Of a stretch of 64,000 nucleotides of DNA, positions 1 to 8,278 are shown in pieces. The position numbers and the translations under genes were made by a program. The notes beneath the pieces were generated by a model, which saw only the letters and a program-made list of their open reading frames with translations, did no database searches and was not told where the DNA came from. The DNA is from CAIKMD01 sp963740675 (GTDB lineage: Bacteria; Pseudomonadota; Alphaproteobacteria; ATCC43930; CGMCC-115725): the NCBI GenBank assembly GCA_963740675.1, contig CAVUFS010000007.1, forward strand, positions 496,001-560,000. The letters run 5' to 3'. Position 1 is the first letter of the stretch. Every line of letters starts with the position of its first letter.

Positions 1-1614
1 CTTGCCGTTGCCGCGGTGAAGCACGGCGGCGATTATTGGACGCCGCTCTCGGTGCTGCTGATCGTCGCGCCGATCTCGGGTGTGCTCGCCTGGTGCGAGG
101 CGTGGCTGGCGCATGACATGGCCTATCGGCTCCTCGCCGAGATGCGCATCAACCTTTTCAATAAGCTCGACACGCTGGCCCCGGCCTACCTGTTGCGCCG
201 CCGCTCCGGCGACCTCGTCAGCCTTGCGACGCAGGACGTCGAGACCGTCGAATCCTTCTTCGCGCATACGATCACGCCGTCGATCGTCGCCGTGCTGATC
301 CCGGCCGGCATCTTGGCCACGCTCGCCTGGTTCGCGTGGCCGACAGCGCTCGTGCTGCTGCCCTTCCTTCTCTATGTCGCCGTGACGCCGGTCTTCGTGC
401 GGCGAAGCATCGATCGCCTGGGCGCGTCGGCGCGTGAAGGCCTTGGCCGCATGACGGCGCATATCACCGACACGATCCAGGGCCTGTCGGAGCTCGTCTC
501 GTTCCAGGCGCTGGGCCATCGCCGCGGCGATTTCCAGCGCATCGTCGGCGATTATCATGCGCTGCGCCTGACGCTTTATCGCGATCTGTCGCTGCAATCG
601 GCGCTGCTCGAAGTCGCGACCGGCCTCGGCGGGCTCTGCGTTGCGCTGACCGGCGCCTATCTCGCCGAGAGCGGCAAGCTCGATCCGACGATGCTGCCGC
701 TGCTCACCCTGCTGGCGGTTGCGGCCTTCCTGCCGGTGTCCGAGATCGCCTATGTCAGCCGCCAGCTTGCCGATACCTTCGCGTCGGCGCATCGGCTGCA
801 GAAGGTGCATGGCGAGCCGGTACCGGTGATGGACGGCCCGCTGGCGCCGCCGGCGCCGGTGAGCGGCGGTTCGGCCGTGCGCTTGGATCACGTCAGCTTC
901 ACCTATCCGGGGCGGCAGCGCGCCGCGCTCAGCGATTTCAGCCTCGATGTCGCGCCCGGTTCGACCCTGGCGCTCGTCGGGCCGTCAGGCTCGGGCAAGA
1001 CGACGCTGGGCAATCTGCTGCTGCGCTTCTGGGACCCAGGCGCCGGCGCGATCACGCTCGACAATATCGACCTCAAGCAATATCAGCTCGATCATCTGCG
1101 CGGCCGTATCGCGCTGGTGGCGCAGGACACCTATCTCTTCAACACCAGCCTGCGCGCCAATGTGCTGATCGCCCGCCCCGATGCAAGCGAGACCGACGTC
1201 CAGCAAGCGATCGAGCGCGCAGCCCTCGCCGATTTCATCGCCACGCTGCCTGAAGGCCTCGACACCAAGGTCGGCGAGCGCGGTGTGCAGCTCTCAGGCG
1301 GCCAGCGCCAACGTGTCGCCATCGCGCGCGCATTCCTCAAAAACGCGCCGGTGCTGATCCTTGACGAGGCGACATCGCATCTCGATGCGGTAAGCGAAGG
1401 ACAAGTGCGCCGCGCCCTCGACGCGCTGATGCAGGAACGCACGACAATCGTCATCGCGCATCGCCTGTCGACGATCCGCGACGCCAGCATGATCGCCGTG
1501 CTGGATCGCGGCCGGCTGGTCGAGACCGGGACGCATGACGCCCTGATCGCGCGCGGCGGCCTCTATGCCGAGCTGATCGAGCATCAACTCGGCCTCAGCC
1601 GCGCAGCGGAATAA
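1..1614 (+). CDS. ABC exporter, fused membrane and ATPase domains (5' end outside window)
   Basis: Half-size ABC exporter that uses ATP to move an unknown substrate out across the inner membrane. The frame is open from base 1 and the GTG at 16 lies inside the gene, so the first membrane helix or helices are missing. The rest is an ABC membrane domain over roughly the first 265 residues, followed by the nucleotide-binding domain. Visible motifs are Walker A GPSGSGKTT (about 979-1005), signature LSGGQRQR (about 1291-1314), Walker B LILDEAT and the H-loop IVIAHRLS. The architecture is that of the MsbA/CydC-type superfamily. A CydC-like thiol exporter half is possible, but the diagnostic N-terminus and any partner gene would lie upstream. 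Confidence 0.9.
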   Translation, partial: LAVAAVKHGGDYWTPLSVLLIVAPISGVLAWCEAWLAHDMAYRLLAEMRINLFNKLDTLAPAYLLRRRSGDLVSLATQDVETVESFFAHTITPSIVAVLIPAGILATLAWFAWPTALVLLPFLLYVAVTPVFVRRSIDRLGASAREGLGRMTAHITDTIQGLSELVSFQALGHRRGDFQRIVGDYHALRLTLYRDLSLQSALLEVATGLGGLCVALTGAYLAESGKLDPTMLPLLTLLAVAAFLPVSEIAYVSRQLADTFASAHRLQKVHGEPVPVMDGPLAPPAPVSGGSAVRLDHVSFTYPGRQRAALSDFSLDVAPGSTLALVGPSGSGKTTLGNLLLRFWDPGAGAITLDNIDLKQYQLDHLRGRIALVAQDTYLFNTSLRANVLIARPDASETDVQQAIERAALADFIATLPEGLDTKVGERGVQLSGGQRQRVAIARAFLKNAPVLILDEATSHLDAVSEGQVRRALDALMQERTTIVIAHRLSTIRDASMIAVLDRGRLVETGTHDALIARGGLYAELIEHQLGLSRAAE

Positions 1615-1628
1615 GCACAATACTCCAA

Positions 1629-1710
1629 CGTCATTGCGAGGAGCGCAGCGACGAAGCAACCCTGGGCCTCACGTGTAATCCTGGATTGCTTCGCTTCGCT
1701 CGCAATGACG
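1629..1710. repeat. Intergenic palindromic repeat, family A copy 1
   Basis: About 82 bases with imperfect inverted ends: CGTCATTGCGAGGAGCGC on the left, and on the right the complement of CGTCATTGCGAGCGAAGCG. A second copy lies at 12002-12083 in the opposite orientation, as judged by which arm carries the longer GCGACGAAGCA version. It fills the gap between an ABC exporter gene and the 3' end of a binding-protein gene. It has the form of a dispersed REP-like element that can fold into a long hairpin. Confidence 0.8.
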
Positions 1711-1717
1711 AACGAAG

Positions 1718-2671
1718 CTATTTCGGAAGGAACTCTTCCGTATAGAGCGCTTTCGGATTGTCGGGCAGCTTGTCGAGAACGCCGACATCGAGAAATGATT
1801 GCATCGTCGCCGTCATCCCCTTCTCGTCGAAGCGGCCGTGGTCGGTGAGCGCCGGCGTCTCGAGATCGTAGACTTTATCCGCGATATCGGGCGACAACTT
1901 TGTCACCGGTTCAGTCAGCCGAATGGTCTCGGCCTTATGTGTCTTCATATACGCGACCGTATCGAACCAGGCAGCGAGGAAACGGCGCAGCGCGTCCGGG
2001 TGATCCTTGATGAAATTGTTATGCGCATAGATGATGTGGGTGATGAATGACTTCATCTCGCCGAAGGTCATCAGTGGCTGACCCTGACCTTTCTCTTGCA
2101 GTAGATAAGCGCCTTCGACCGGACCGATGATGGCGTCGACATTCTTCGTCAGGAGTCCGGCAACCTCGCTGGTCATCGAGCCGATATAAGCGCGTTTGAT
2201 GCCATCCGCGCCCCAGCCCTCCTCGCGCGCAAAGGCGAGGGCCAGGTACGAGGTCAGCGAGGTCGGTGACGTGACGCCGATAGTCTTGCCCTTAAGGTCG
2301 GCCGGTTTGGTGATCGAGCCGTCGGAGCGGACAATGATCGCCATCTCGACCGGCGCCCCGAAGGCGACGGCAACGGCCTTGGCAGGCTCACCCTTGGCGA
2401 TGAAGGCGAGATCGGTATTGCCCGAAACCGTGACATCGACGGCATTGGCCGACATGGCCTCGCCAATTTTGCCGCCGCCGGCAAAGTTGAGCTTCTCGAC
2501 CGTGAGACCGTGCTTTTCGAAAATGCCGGCGCCATTACCGACATCGATCGGCGCGAAGACATAGGCGGTGCCTTCGGGCGTGCCGACACGAATGTGATCG
2601 GCGGCCTGCGCAGCACCGGCGATCGTCAGCCAGCTTCCGACGAATAGTGAAAGCTTCAGTCCAACTCGCAT
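1718..2671 (-). CDS. ABC transporter substrate-binding protein, NMT1/SsuA type
   Basis: Periplasmic binding protein of the NMT1/THI5-SsuA family (nitrate, sulfonate, taurine or pyrimidine-precursor importers), 317 residues. A signal peptide covers about residues 1-23 and ends AQA before ADHIRVGTPEG. The body has the usual two-lobed pattern, with 'KPADLKGKTIGVTSPTS' in the hinge region. No matching permease or ATPase gene lies next to it; the nearest ABC importer (liv genes, from 4.6 kb) belongs to another family. The substrate cannot be read from the sequence. The start ATG at 2671 lies just after the palindromic element at 2697-2847. Confidence 0.88.
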   Translation of the reverse strand: MRVGLKLSLFVGSWLTIAGAAQAADHIRVGTPEGTAYVFAPIDVGNGAGIFEKHGLTVEKLNFAGGGKIGEAMSANAVDVTVSGNTDLAFIAKGEPAKAVAVAFGAPVEMAIIVRSDGSITKPADLKGKTIGVTSPTSLTSYLALAFAREEGWGADGIKRAYIGSMTSEVAGLLTKNVDAIIGPVEGAYLLQEKGQGQPLMTFGEMKSFITHIIYAHNNFIKDHPDALRRFLAAWFDTVAYMKTHKAETIRLTEPVTKLSPDIADKVYDLETPALTDHGRFDEKGMTATMQSFLDVGVLDKLPDNPKALYTEEFLPK

Positions 2672-2696
2672 TTTCCCCTCCCCGTTTTTTCTTTCG

Positions 2697-2847
2697 CGTC
2701 ATGCCCGGCCTTGTGCCGGACGACCCGTTCAATCGCTCTTTGCGATTGAACCCTCTTGGGGCCGACCGTGAAGAGCGGTCGGCCGGGTCGTCCCACGTCT
2801 TCGCGATTTGAAATTCGTGGATGGCCGGGACAAGCCCGGCCATGACG
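2697..2847. repeat. Nested palindromic element with four helical arms
   Basis: About 151 bases with nested inverted repeats. The outer arms start CGTCATGCCCGGC (2697-2709) and close with GCCCGGCCATGACG, ending at 2847. The middle arms are GACGACCCG (2719-2727) and its complement (2784-2792). Inside are two perfect hairpins, GTTCAATCGC (2727-2736) with 2742-2751 and GGCCGACCG (2760-2768) with 2776-2784. It lies between a binding-protein start and the end of the bicupin gene. It has the form of a dispersed alphaproteobacterial palindromic repeat; no second copy was found in this window. Confidence 0.75.
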
Positions 2848-2869
2848 ACACTCGATTATGTGTTCATCC

Positions 2870-3769
2870 TCATTCCGCCGCGGCGCGCGCCTTGTCGCTC
2901 TGGCGCGCGGCAAACTCGTTCACCAGCGGCAGCGAGATATAGAAGAACGTCGCGCCTTTCTCCGAGGTAAATTCCTCGGTGCGCGCGCCGGGCGGCAGGT
3001 AAAGATAAGTGCCCTCGCCCCATTCCTTGCCGTCATAGCGGCACGAACCTTCGACGAGGTAGCGGATCTCCGCTTCCTCATGCGTTTCGGCGGGCAGGGT
3101 CGCGCCCGGCAGCAGACGGAAGAAGCCCATGCCCGTGCGCATCTCGTTGAAGGTGCCGAGATGCTTTGTCTCGACGCCTTGCCACTCGCGGTCGGGCAGC
3201 CAGCTATAGAATTGCGGCTGCATCATCACCGGTGTGCGATAGCGCCCCTTCGGGAAGGCAAGCTTCTTTCCCTCATGTTCTTCCCAGATCGCGACATAGG
3301 AATCCTTGTTCTTCTTACCGCCCGACGCCGTCTTGCCGCGATAGATGCCGTCCTGGAATACCGCGCCTTCCGCGATCATCTTTTGATACGTCGCGTTCAT
3401 CTCTTCATTCGACAGCAGATGCTCGCCGCTCGCGCCCTGGAACTGCAGCACGAGGGTCACGCATTCGCCCTTCTGTGCTTGCGGGCCGTAATAAGAGCCT
3501 TCGGGGAAATAGCCAATCTCGCCCGGCGCCAGATCGCCATGGCCGGTGCTTTGCACACCGGTCAGCGTGTAACGAATCTGATCGAAATTATGCCGATGGC
3601 GCGGGGTGAAATAACCATCGGGCACAACCGACAGCGAGCATTCGATGGTGATCCCTGGCACGCCGCTATCGAGCGGCAGGCGCTTGCGCCGGATCATATT
3701 GACCCGGCCGCGCTGTACGCTTTCCAGCTCTAGCTGATTGGTGTCGAGAATAGTGATGCCCGAATTCAT
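2870..3769 (-). CDS. Bicupin-domain protein
   Basis: Protein of 299 residues with two cupin folds, probably a cytoplasmic metal-dependent enzyme. The first cupin carries the metal-binding pattern in PRHRHNFDQIRYTLTG (about residues 56-72) followed by GDLAPGEIGYFPEGS. The second has LPAETHEEAEIRYLVEGS (about residues 222-240) and a GTYLYLPPGARTEE turn. It overlaps the upstream GntR-family regulator by four bases (ATGA), so the two are co-transcribed and the regulator probably controls it. Bicupins include gentisate dioxygenase-like and isomerase-like enzymes; I cannot assign a reaction. No signal peptide is seen. Confidence 0.85.
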   Translation of the reverse strand: MNSGITILDTNQLELESVQRGRVNMIRRKRLPLDSGVPGITIECSLSVVPDGYFTPRHRHNFDQIRYTLTGVQSTGHGDLAPGEIGYFPEGSYYGPQAQKGECVTLVLQFQGASGEHLLSNEEMNATYQKMIAEGAVFQDGIYRGKTASGGKKNKDSYVAIWEEHEGKKLAFPKGRYRTPVMMQPQFYSWLPDREWQGVETKHLGTFNEMRTGMGFFRLLPGATLPAETHEEAEIRYLVEGSCRYDGKEWGEGTYLYLPPGARTEEFTSEKGATFFYISLPLVNEFAARQSDKARAAAE

Positions 3770-4512
3770 GCACGCCTCCTGGATGATGTTGTCGAGGTTG
3801 ATGGTTTCTTTCGCGTCGATGCGGGAACCGGCAGCAGCGTGAGGCCGAGCTCGGCCATCTGTTGTTCGGTGATGGAGCGGATGGTTTTGCGCGCGACATC
3901 GGCCTTGCCGGCAACGATCGCGCCGATCAGCATCTCCGCCGGGCGGCTCAGCGTTTTGGGATCGGCGGCGCGGCGCGCGGCCTCGTTCAGATAAAGCCGG
4001 GAGCGCCCGGCGACGCGCTGCCAGACCAGGGCAATTTCACGATTGCCCGAAGCCTCGATCAGCCAGAACATGAGATGACCTGGTGCGGGCAATTGCGGTG
4101 CGATCGAATCGCGCCGCACCTGCTCCAGCAACGCCGGCACGGCGGCCAGCGCCGCCTCATTCCGGCGTAGCGCCGCCAGCTCCGCCGCGGTTTCGAGCAG
4201 CGCCAAACGCAATTGGAACAACGCCACGATCTCGGCCTCGCTCAACGCGACGACGCGGATGCCGCAGTAGGGAACACGCTCGAGCAAACCCTCGGCGACG
4301 AGAAGCTGCAGCGCCTCGCGCACGGGACCGTTGGAGAGGCCGAACTCGCTGCGCAAGCCGGCTTCGCGAATCCATTGATGGGGGCGATAGGCGCCACTCC
4401 ACAGCCGCTCGCGCAGCATACCGGCGAGCCACTCCGCACGGCCGCCCGGCGCGGTCACTGCGCTTCGGGACTCGGTCTCGGCGGTGATGGTGATGGCGAT
4501 GGCGTGGTCCAT
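3766..4512 (-). CDS. GntR-family transcriptional regulator, FCD (FadR/VanR) subfamily
   Basis: DNA-binding regulator of 248 residues. An N-terminal winged helix (about residues 28-95, with GLSNGPVREALQLLVAEGLL as recognition region) is followed by an all-helical FCD ligand domain rich in Arg, Glu and His. Members usually sense small organic acids and repress nearby catabolic genes. It is the first gene of a two-gene unit with the bicupin gene (4-base overlap) and is transcribed away from livG. An AT-rich 14-base palindrome lies just upstream of its start at 4521-4534. The ATG at 4512 is the most upstream plausible start; the first 20 or so residues are poorly conserved in kind. Confidence 0.9.
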   Translation of the reverse strand: MDHAIAITITAETESRSAVTAPGGRAEWLAGMLRERLWSGAYRPHQWIREAGLRSEFGLSNGPVREALQLLVAEGLLERVPYCGIRVVALSEAEIVALFQLRLALLETAAELAALRRNEAALAAVPALLEQVRRDSIAPQLPAPGHLMFWLIEASGNREIALVWQRVAGRSRLYLNEAARRAADPKTLSRPAEMLIGAIVAGKADVARKTIRSITEQQMAELGLTLLPVPASTRKKPSTSTTSSRRRA

Positions 4513-4520
4513 GGATTGTG

Positions 4521-4534
4521 AATTATTAATAATT
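4521..4534. promoter_or_regulatory. AT-rich palindrome, candidate GntR operator
   Basis: AATTATTAATAATT is a perfect 14-base palindrome nine bases upstream of the GntR-family start codon, in the divergent 114-base gap to livG. It stands out against very GC-rich surroundings. FCD-type regulators often bind short palindromes over their own promoter. It could equally be an AT-rich -10 region. Confidence 0.45.
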
Positions 4535-4626
4535 TTCGGCCGCCGTCAACGGCGTCGTCCGAACCGCTGGTTGTCGGGACTCGGCGTCGTCATTCCTATA
4601 GATAAGCGGCGGGAGGAATCGCCTGC

Positions 4627-5352
4627 GTGACGAGCGTTCTGCGTCTTGAGCACGTTTCGAAGAATTTCGGCGCGCTGACCGTCGTCGACGATTTGAGCTT
4701 CGAGCTGGCCGCGGGCGAGGCGCTGGGCATCATCGGCCCGAACGGCGCCGGCAAGACCACGCTCTTCAACCTCATCAGCGGCGATCTTATCCCCAGTTCC
4801 GGCAAAATCTCCTTTCGTGACAGCGACATCACGACGAAGCCGGCGCATGCGCGTTGCCGGCTGGGCATCGGCCGCACCTATCAGATCCCGCATCCTTTCG
4901 GCGGCATGAGTGTGTTCGAGAATCTGCTCGTTGCCGCGTCTTTCGCCGGCGGCGCGGCCGAGCGCGATGGCTATGCGATGTGCGTCGATATCCTGAAGCG
5001 CACCGGATTGGTTGGGAAAGCGAACCAACAAGCGGGGCGGTTGACCTTGCTGGAGCGCAAGCGGCTGGAGCTGGCACGCGCGCTGGCGGTGAAGCCGAAG
5101 CTGCTTCTGCTCGACGAGATCGCCGGCGGTCTCACCGAAGGCGAATGCACCGCCCTGGTGACGACGATCAAAGAATTGCGCCGCGAAGGCATCTCGATCA
5201 TCTGGATCGAGCATATCGTACATGCGTTGCTGGCCGCGATCGACCGGTTGCTGGTGATCGATTTCGGTCACGCCATCGCCGAGGGCGAGCCGCAGCGCGT
5301 CATCAAGGACCGCGCGGTGCAAGAAGTCTATATGGGAATCGAGCAGGAATGA
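4627..5352 (+). CDS. livG: Branched-chain amino acid-type ABC importer ATPase LivG
   Basis: Cytoplasmic ATPase of 241 residues that powers a HAAT-family importer (branched-chain amino acids, amides or urea). It has Walker A GPNGAGKTT, the LivG-style signature region LTLLERKRLELARAL, Walker B LLLLDEIAGGL and a switch histidine in IIWIEHIVHAL. The GTG at 4627 is chosen because GGGAGGA lies nine bases upstream and the family N-terminus (LRLEHVSKNFG) follows at once. It opens a tight livG-livF-livH-livM unit. The stop overlaps the livF start by four bases (ATGA). Confidence 0.92.
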   Translation: MTSVLRLEHVSKNFGALTVVDDLSFELAAGEALGIIGPNGAGKTTLFNLISGDLIPSSGKISFRDSDITTKPAHARCRLGIGRTYQIPHPFGGMSVFENLLVAASFAGGAAERDGYAMCVDILKRTGLVGKANQQAGRLTLLERKRLELARALAVKPKLLLLDEIAGGLTEGECTALVTTIKELRREGISIIWIEHIVHALLAAIDRLLVIDFGHAIAEGEPQRVIKDRAVQEVYMGIEQE

Positions 5353-6047
5353 GCCAGCTCGAGATAAGCGACCTCGTCGCGTTCTATGGCGATTTCCAGG
5401 CGCTGTTCGGCATCAGCCTTCACATCGAAGCGGGCGAGTGCGTCGCGATCATCGGCGCCAATGGTGCCGGCAAATCGACCTTGCTGCGCAGCGTCACCGG
5501 CCTGTTGCCGGTCACGGCGGAGAGCGTGCGTTTCGAAGGCGCGGCGATCGGTTCGCAAGCGCCGCATCGCATCATCAGCCGCGGCATCGCGATGACGCCG
5601 GAAGGCCGGCGGCTGTTCCCTTCGCTCTCGGTCGAAGAAAATCTGCTGATGGGTAAACAATGCGGCCGCAAAGGGCCGTGGACTCTCGAGCGCATCTACG
5701 CGCTCTTCCCGATCCTCGCCGAGCGCAAGAAAAGTCCCGCGACCGCGCTCTCCGGCGGCCAGCAACAGATGGTCGCGATCGGCCGGGCCCTGCTCGCCAA
5801 TCCGACCTTGCTGCTGTGCGACGAGATCAGCCTCGGCCTCGCGCCGATCGTCATTCGCGATCTCTACGCGGTCTTCGCCAGGATCCGCCGCGAGGGCACC
5901 AGCCTTATCGTCGTCGAGCAGGATGTGAGCCGCGCGCTGTCGCTCGCCGACCGCGTCTATTGCCTGCAAGAGGGCCGCGTCACACTGGAAGGCCGACCCG
6001 GCGAGCTTTCGCGCGAGCAGATTCGTCTCGCTTATTTCGGCATGTAA
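5349..6047 (+). CDS. livF: Branched-chain amino acid-type ABC importer ATPase LivF
   Basis: Second ATPase of the HAAT importer, 232 residues. Motifs: Walker A GANGAGKST, signature LSGGQQQM, Walker B LLLCDEISLGL, and IVVEQDVSRAL at the switch. The start is set by the four-base overlap with livG and by the family beginning MSQLEISDLVAFYGDFQAL. The longer open frame that runs upstream through livG is only a shadow. LivF and LivG normally form the ATPase heterodimer under LivH and LivM. Confidence 0.93.
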   Translation: MSQLEISDLVAFYGDFQALFGISLHIEAGECVAIIGANGAGKSTLLRSVTGLLPVTAESVRFEGAAIGSQAPHRIISRGIAMTPEGRRLFPSLSVEENLLMGKQCGRKGPWTLERIYALFPILAERKKSPATALSGGQQQMVAIGRALLANPTLLLCDEISLGLAPIVIRDLYAVFARIRREGTSLIVVEQDVSRALSLADRVYCLQEGRVTLEGRPGELSREQIRLAYFGM

Positions 6048-6058
6048 AGGCGCGCGCA

Positions 6059-6925
6059 ATGGAATGGATCGACACGATCATCCAAGGCGCTCTGCTCGGC
6101 GGACTCTATGCGCTTTTCGCGGCCGGCCTATCGCTGATGTTCGGCGTCATGCGCATCGTGAATATCGCGCATGGCGATCTCATCGTGTTCTCGTCCTACC
6201 TGGCGCTGGTCGTGGTTCAGGGCCTCGGCATCGGGCCGTTCGCCGCGTTGCCGCTGGTCGCGGTGGCGATGTTCATCATCGGCTATGTGCTGCAGCGCGG
6301 CTTGCTGAATTTCACCCTCGGCAGCGACGTGCTGCCACCGCTCCTCGTGACTTTCGGTCTATCGATCATCATCGAGAACGGGCTGCAGGAAGTGTTCAGC
6401 GCCGATCCGCGGCGCCTGCCGGCCGGCACGATCGACACAGCAAGCCTCAGCCTCGGCGGCGGACTCGCCGTCGGCTGGCTGGCGGTGATCGTTTTCGTCA
6501 CCGCGGTTGTCGTCATCGCCGCGCTGGAGCTGTTGCTTTACCGCACCGCGATCGGCCGCGCCTTCCGTGCGACCTCCGACGATCCGGACACGGCGCGGCT
6601 TTACGGCGTCGATACGCGCCACATCTTCGCCATTGCTACCGCGATCAGCCTCGCCGTTGTATCGGTCGCCGGCGTGCTGCTCGCAATCCGCACGACGTTC
6701 GATCCGAGCATCGGGCCGGCGCGGCTGATCTATGCTTTCGAGGCCGTGATCATCGGCGGGCTCGGCAGCCTGTGGGGCACGCTGATCGGCGGCGTGGTGC
6801 TTGGCATCGCGCAATCGGTCGGTATCGTGCTCAACCCCGCCTGGGATTTGCTGGCAGGCCACGCCGTCTTCCTGCTGGTGCTGGTCTTCCGGCCGCGCGG
6901 CCTTTTCCCGAAGCTGGTGGATTGA
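6059..6925 (+). CDS. livH: Branched-chain amino acid-type ABC importer permease LivH
   Basis: Inner-membrane permease of 288 residues with about eight hydrophobic segments. It begins MEWIDTIIQGALLGGLYALF, typical of LivH, and has GVMRIVNIAHGDLIVFSSYL early and EAVIIGGLGSLWGTLIGG near the end, the usual LivH C-terminal signature. It starts 11 bases after livF, and livM follows after three bases. Together with LivM it forms the channel for the substrate delivered by the binding protein. Confidence 0.93.
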   Translation: MEWIDTIIQGALLGGLYALFAAGLSLMFGVMRIVNIAHGDLIVFSSYLALVVVQGLGIGPFAALPLVAVAMFIIGYVLQRGLLNFTLGSDVLPPLLVTFGLSIIIENGLQEVFSADPRRLPAGTIDTASLSLGGGLAVGWLAVIVFVTAVVVIAALELLLYRTAIGRAFRATSDDPDTARLYGVDTRHIFAIATAISLAVVSVAGVLLAIRTTFDPSIGPARLIYAFEAVIIGGLGSLWGTLIGGVVLGIAQSVGIVLNPAWDLLAGHAVFLLVLVFRPRGLFPKLVD

Positions 6926-6928
6926 GCG

Positions 6929-8278
6929 ATGGCCGATTTCCGCATCGAGCGATCGACGCCATCGAGCCGCATCGGGTTTGGCCTTATCATCAGCGCGATC
7001 CTGGTCGCGGCAACACTGCCTTTCTGGGCAGACGGATCGACGCTGCGCCTCGCGATCGAGATTTTCTATTACCTCGCCCTCGCCGAAAGCTGGAATTTGC
7101 TCGCCGGCTATGCCGGACTTGTCTCTATTGGCCAACAGGCTTTTGTCGGACTCGGCGGCTATGTCCTTGCCTATTTCACTATCGTCGTCGGCTGCCGCCG
7201 CTCGATGGCGTTGGCCCTCGCCGCGCCGGTTGCCGCGGTAGTCGCCGTGCCGACCGCGCTGCTGCTGTTCCGCTTGCGCGGCGCCTATTTCGCCATCGGC
7301 ACTTGGGTGATCGCCGAAGTATTTCGCCTCATCGCGCTGCAGATCTTCTCGTTGGGCGGCGGCACCGGGATCAGCCTTCCAGCCTCCGTCGTGCTTGCCG
7401 TCGCGCCGAGCCGCTTCGCGCGCGATCTTGTCTTCTATTACGTCGCCATGGCGATCGGACTCGCCGGCATCTTCATGGTGTTCTTCTGGCTGCGTTCGCG
7501 CCAGGGCCTGGCGCTGACCGCGATCCGGGACAGCGAGACCGCCGCCGGCAGCGTCGGCATCGATAGTCGCAAGGCAAAGCTCGCGGTCTATGTCATCGCC
7601 GCGGCGCTCACCGGGCTCGTCGGCGCCCTCGCCTATCTACAGAAAGTGCGCATCTCTCCCGGCGCGGCCTTCAGCGTCATCGACTGGACCGCCGATGTGA
7701 TCTTCATCGTCGTCATCGGCGGCATCGGCAGTATCGAAGGGCCGATCATTGGCACCGCGATATACTTCGTACTGCGCGGGCTCTTCGCCGATTACGGCAC
7801 GAGCTACATGATCCTGCTCGGCGCGACGGCGGTTATCGTCATGCTGCTCGCGCCCCGCGGCATTTGGGGCGCAATCGAGCGTTTCGATATCCACCTCTTC
7901 CCGGTGCAGCGCCGGCTGCGGCTGCCCAGGCGACGATTCCGATTAGAGCGGCAATTGCTGGGCGTTGGTCGGAACCACCGGGATTTCCTTGTTGTTGACG
8001 ACCTTGATTTCCATCTGGCCATTCGCCTGTTGCTGCCACTGGCCGCCGGCGATCGGCGGTGCGCAGACATTCGGCACCGGGCCTTTCTTGAAGTTGAGAT
8101 TGCCAATGATCGAATCGTAATTGCTGTCGGCAAGCGCGGCGCGGATCGCTTCGGGTTCGGCGGATTTGGCGCGCTTCAGCACATCGGCCGCGAGCTCGAG
8201 AATCGCGTGCTTGTAGCCGAGCGCCATCGTCCACGGCTTGCCGGTCTTGGCGACATAGTCGTCGGCCAACTGCTTTGA
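6929..8278 (+). CDS. livM: Branched-chain amino acid-type ABC importer permease LivM, with C-terminal run-on
   Basis: Inner-membrane permease partner of LivH. The conserved part covers about residues 1-335: WNLLAGYAGLVSIGQQAFVG, the RGAYFAIGTWV segment, and the end signature VVIGGIGSIEGPIIGTAIYF, then RGIWGAIERFDIHLFPVQ, where LivM proteins usually stop. Here no in-frame stop follows. The frame runs on for about 110 more Arg-rich residues, antisense to the end of the binding-protein gene, to a stop at 8276-8278. A TAG exists at 7944-7946 in another frame, so a lost or shifted stop codon is likely. The tail is probably not functional protein. Confidence 0.85.
   Translation: MADFRIERSTPSSRIGFGLIISAILVAATLPFWADGSTLRLAIEIFYYLALAESWNLLAGYAGLVSIGQQAFVGLGGYVLAYFTIVVGCRRSMALALAAPVAAVVAVPTALLLFRLRGAYFAIGTWVIAEVFRLIALQIFSLGGGTGISLPASVVLAVAPSRFARDLVFYYVAMAIGLAGIFMVFFWLRSRQGLALTAIRDSETAAGSVGIDSRKAKLAVYVIAAALTGLVGALAYLQKVRISPGAAFSVIDWTADVIFIVVIGGIGSIEGPIIGTAIYFVLRGLFADYGTSYMILLGATAVIVMLLAPRGIWGAIERFDIHLFPVQRRLRLPRRRFRLERQLLGVGRNHRDFLVVDDLDFHLAIRLLLPLAAGDRRCADIRHRAFLEVEIANDRIVIAVGKRGADRFGFGGFGALQHIGRELENRVLVAERHRPRLAGLGDIVVGQLL

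Noticed and set aside
6064..7566. Plus-strand open frame of 500 codons across livH and livM
   Set aside because: Arg/His-rich shadow of the two permease genes in another frame.
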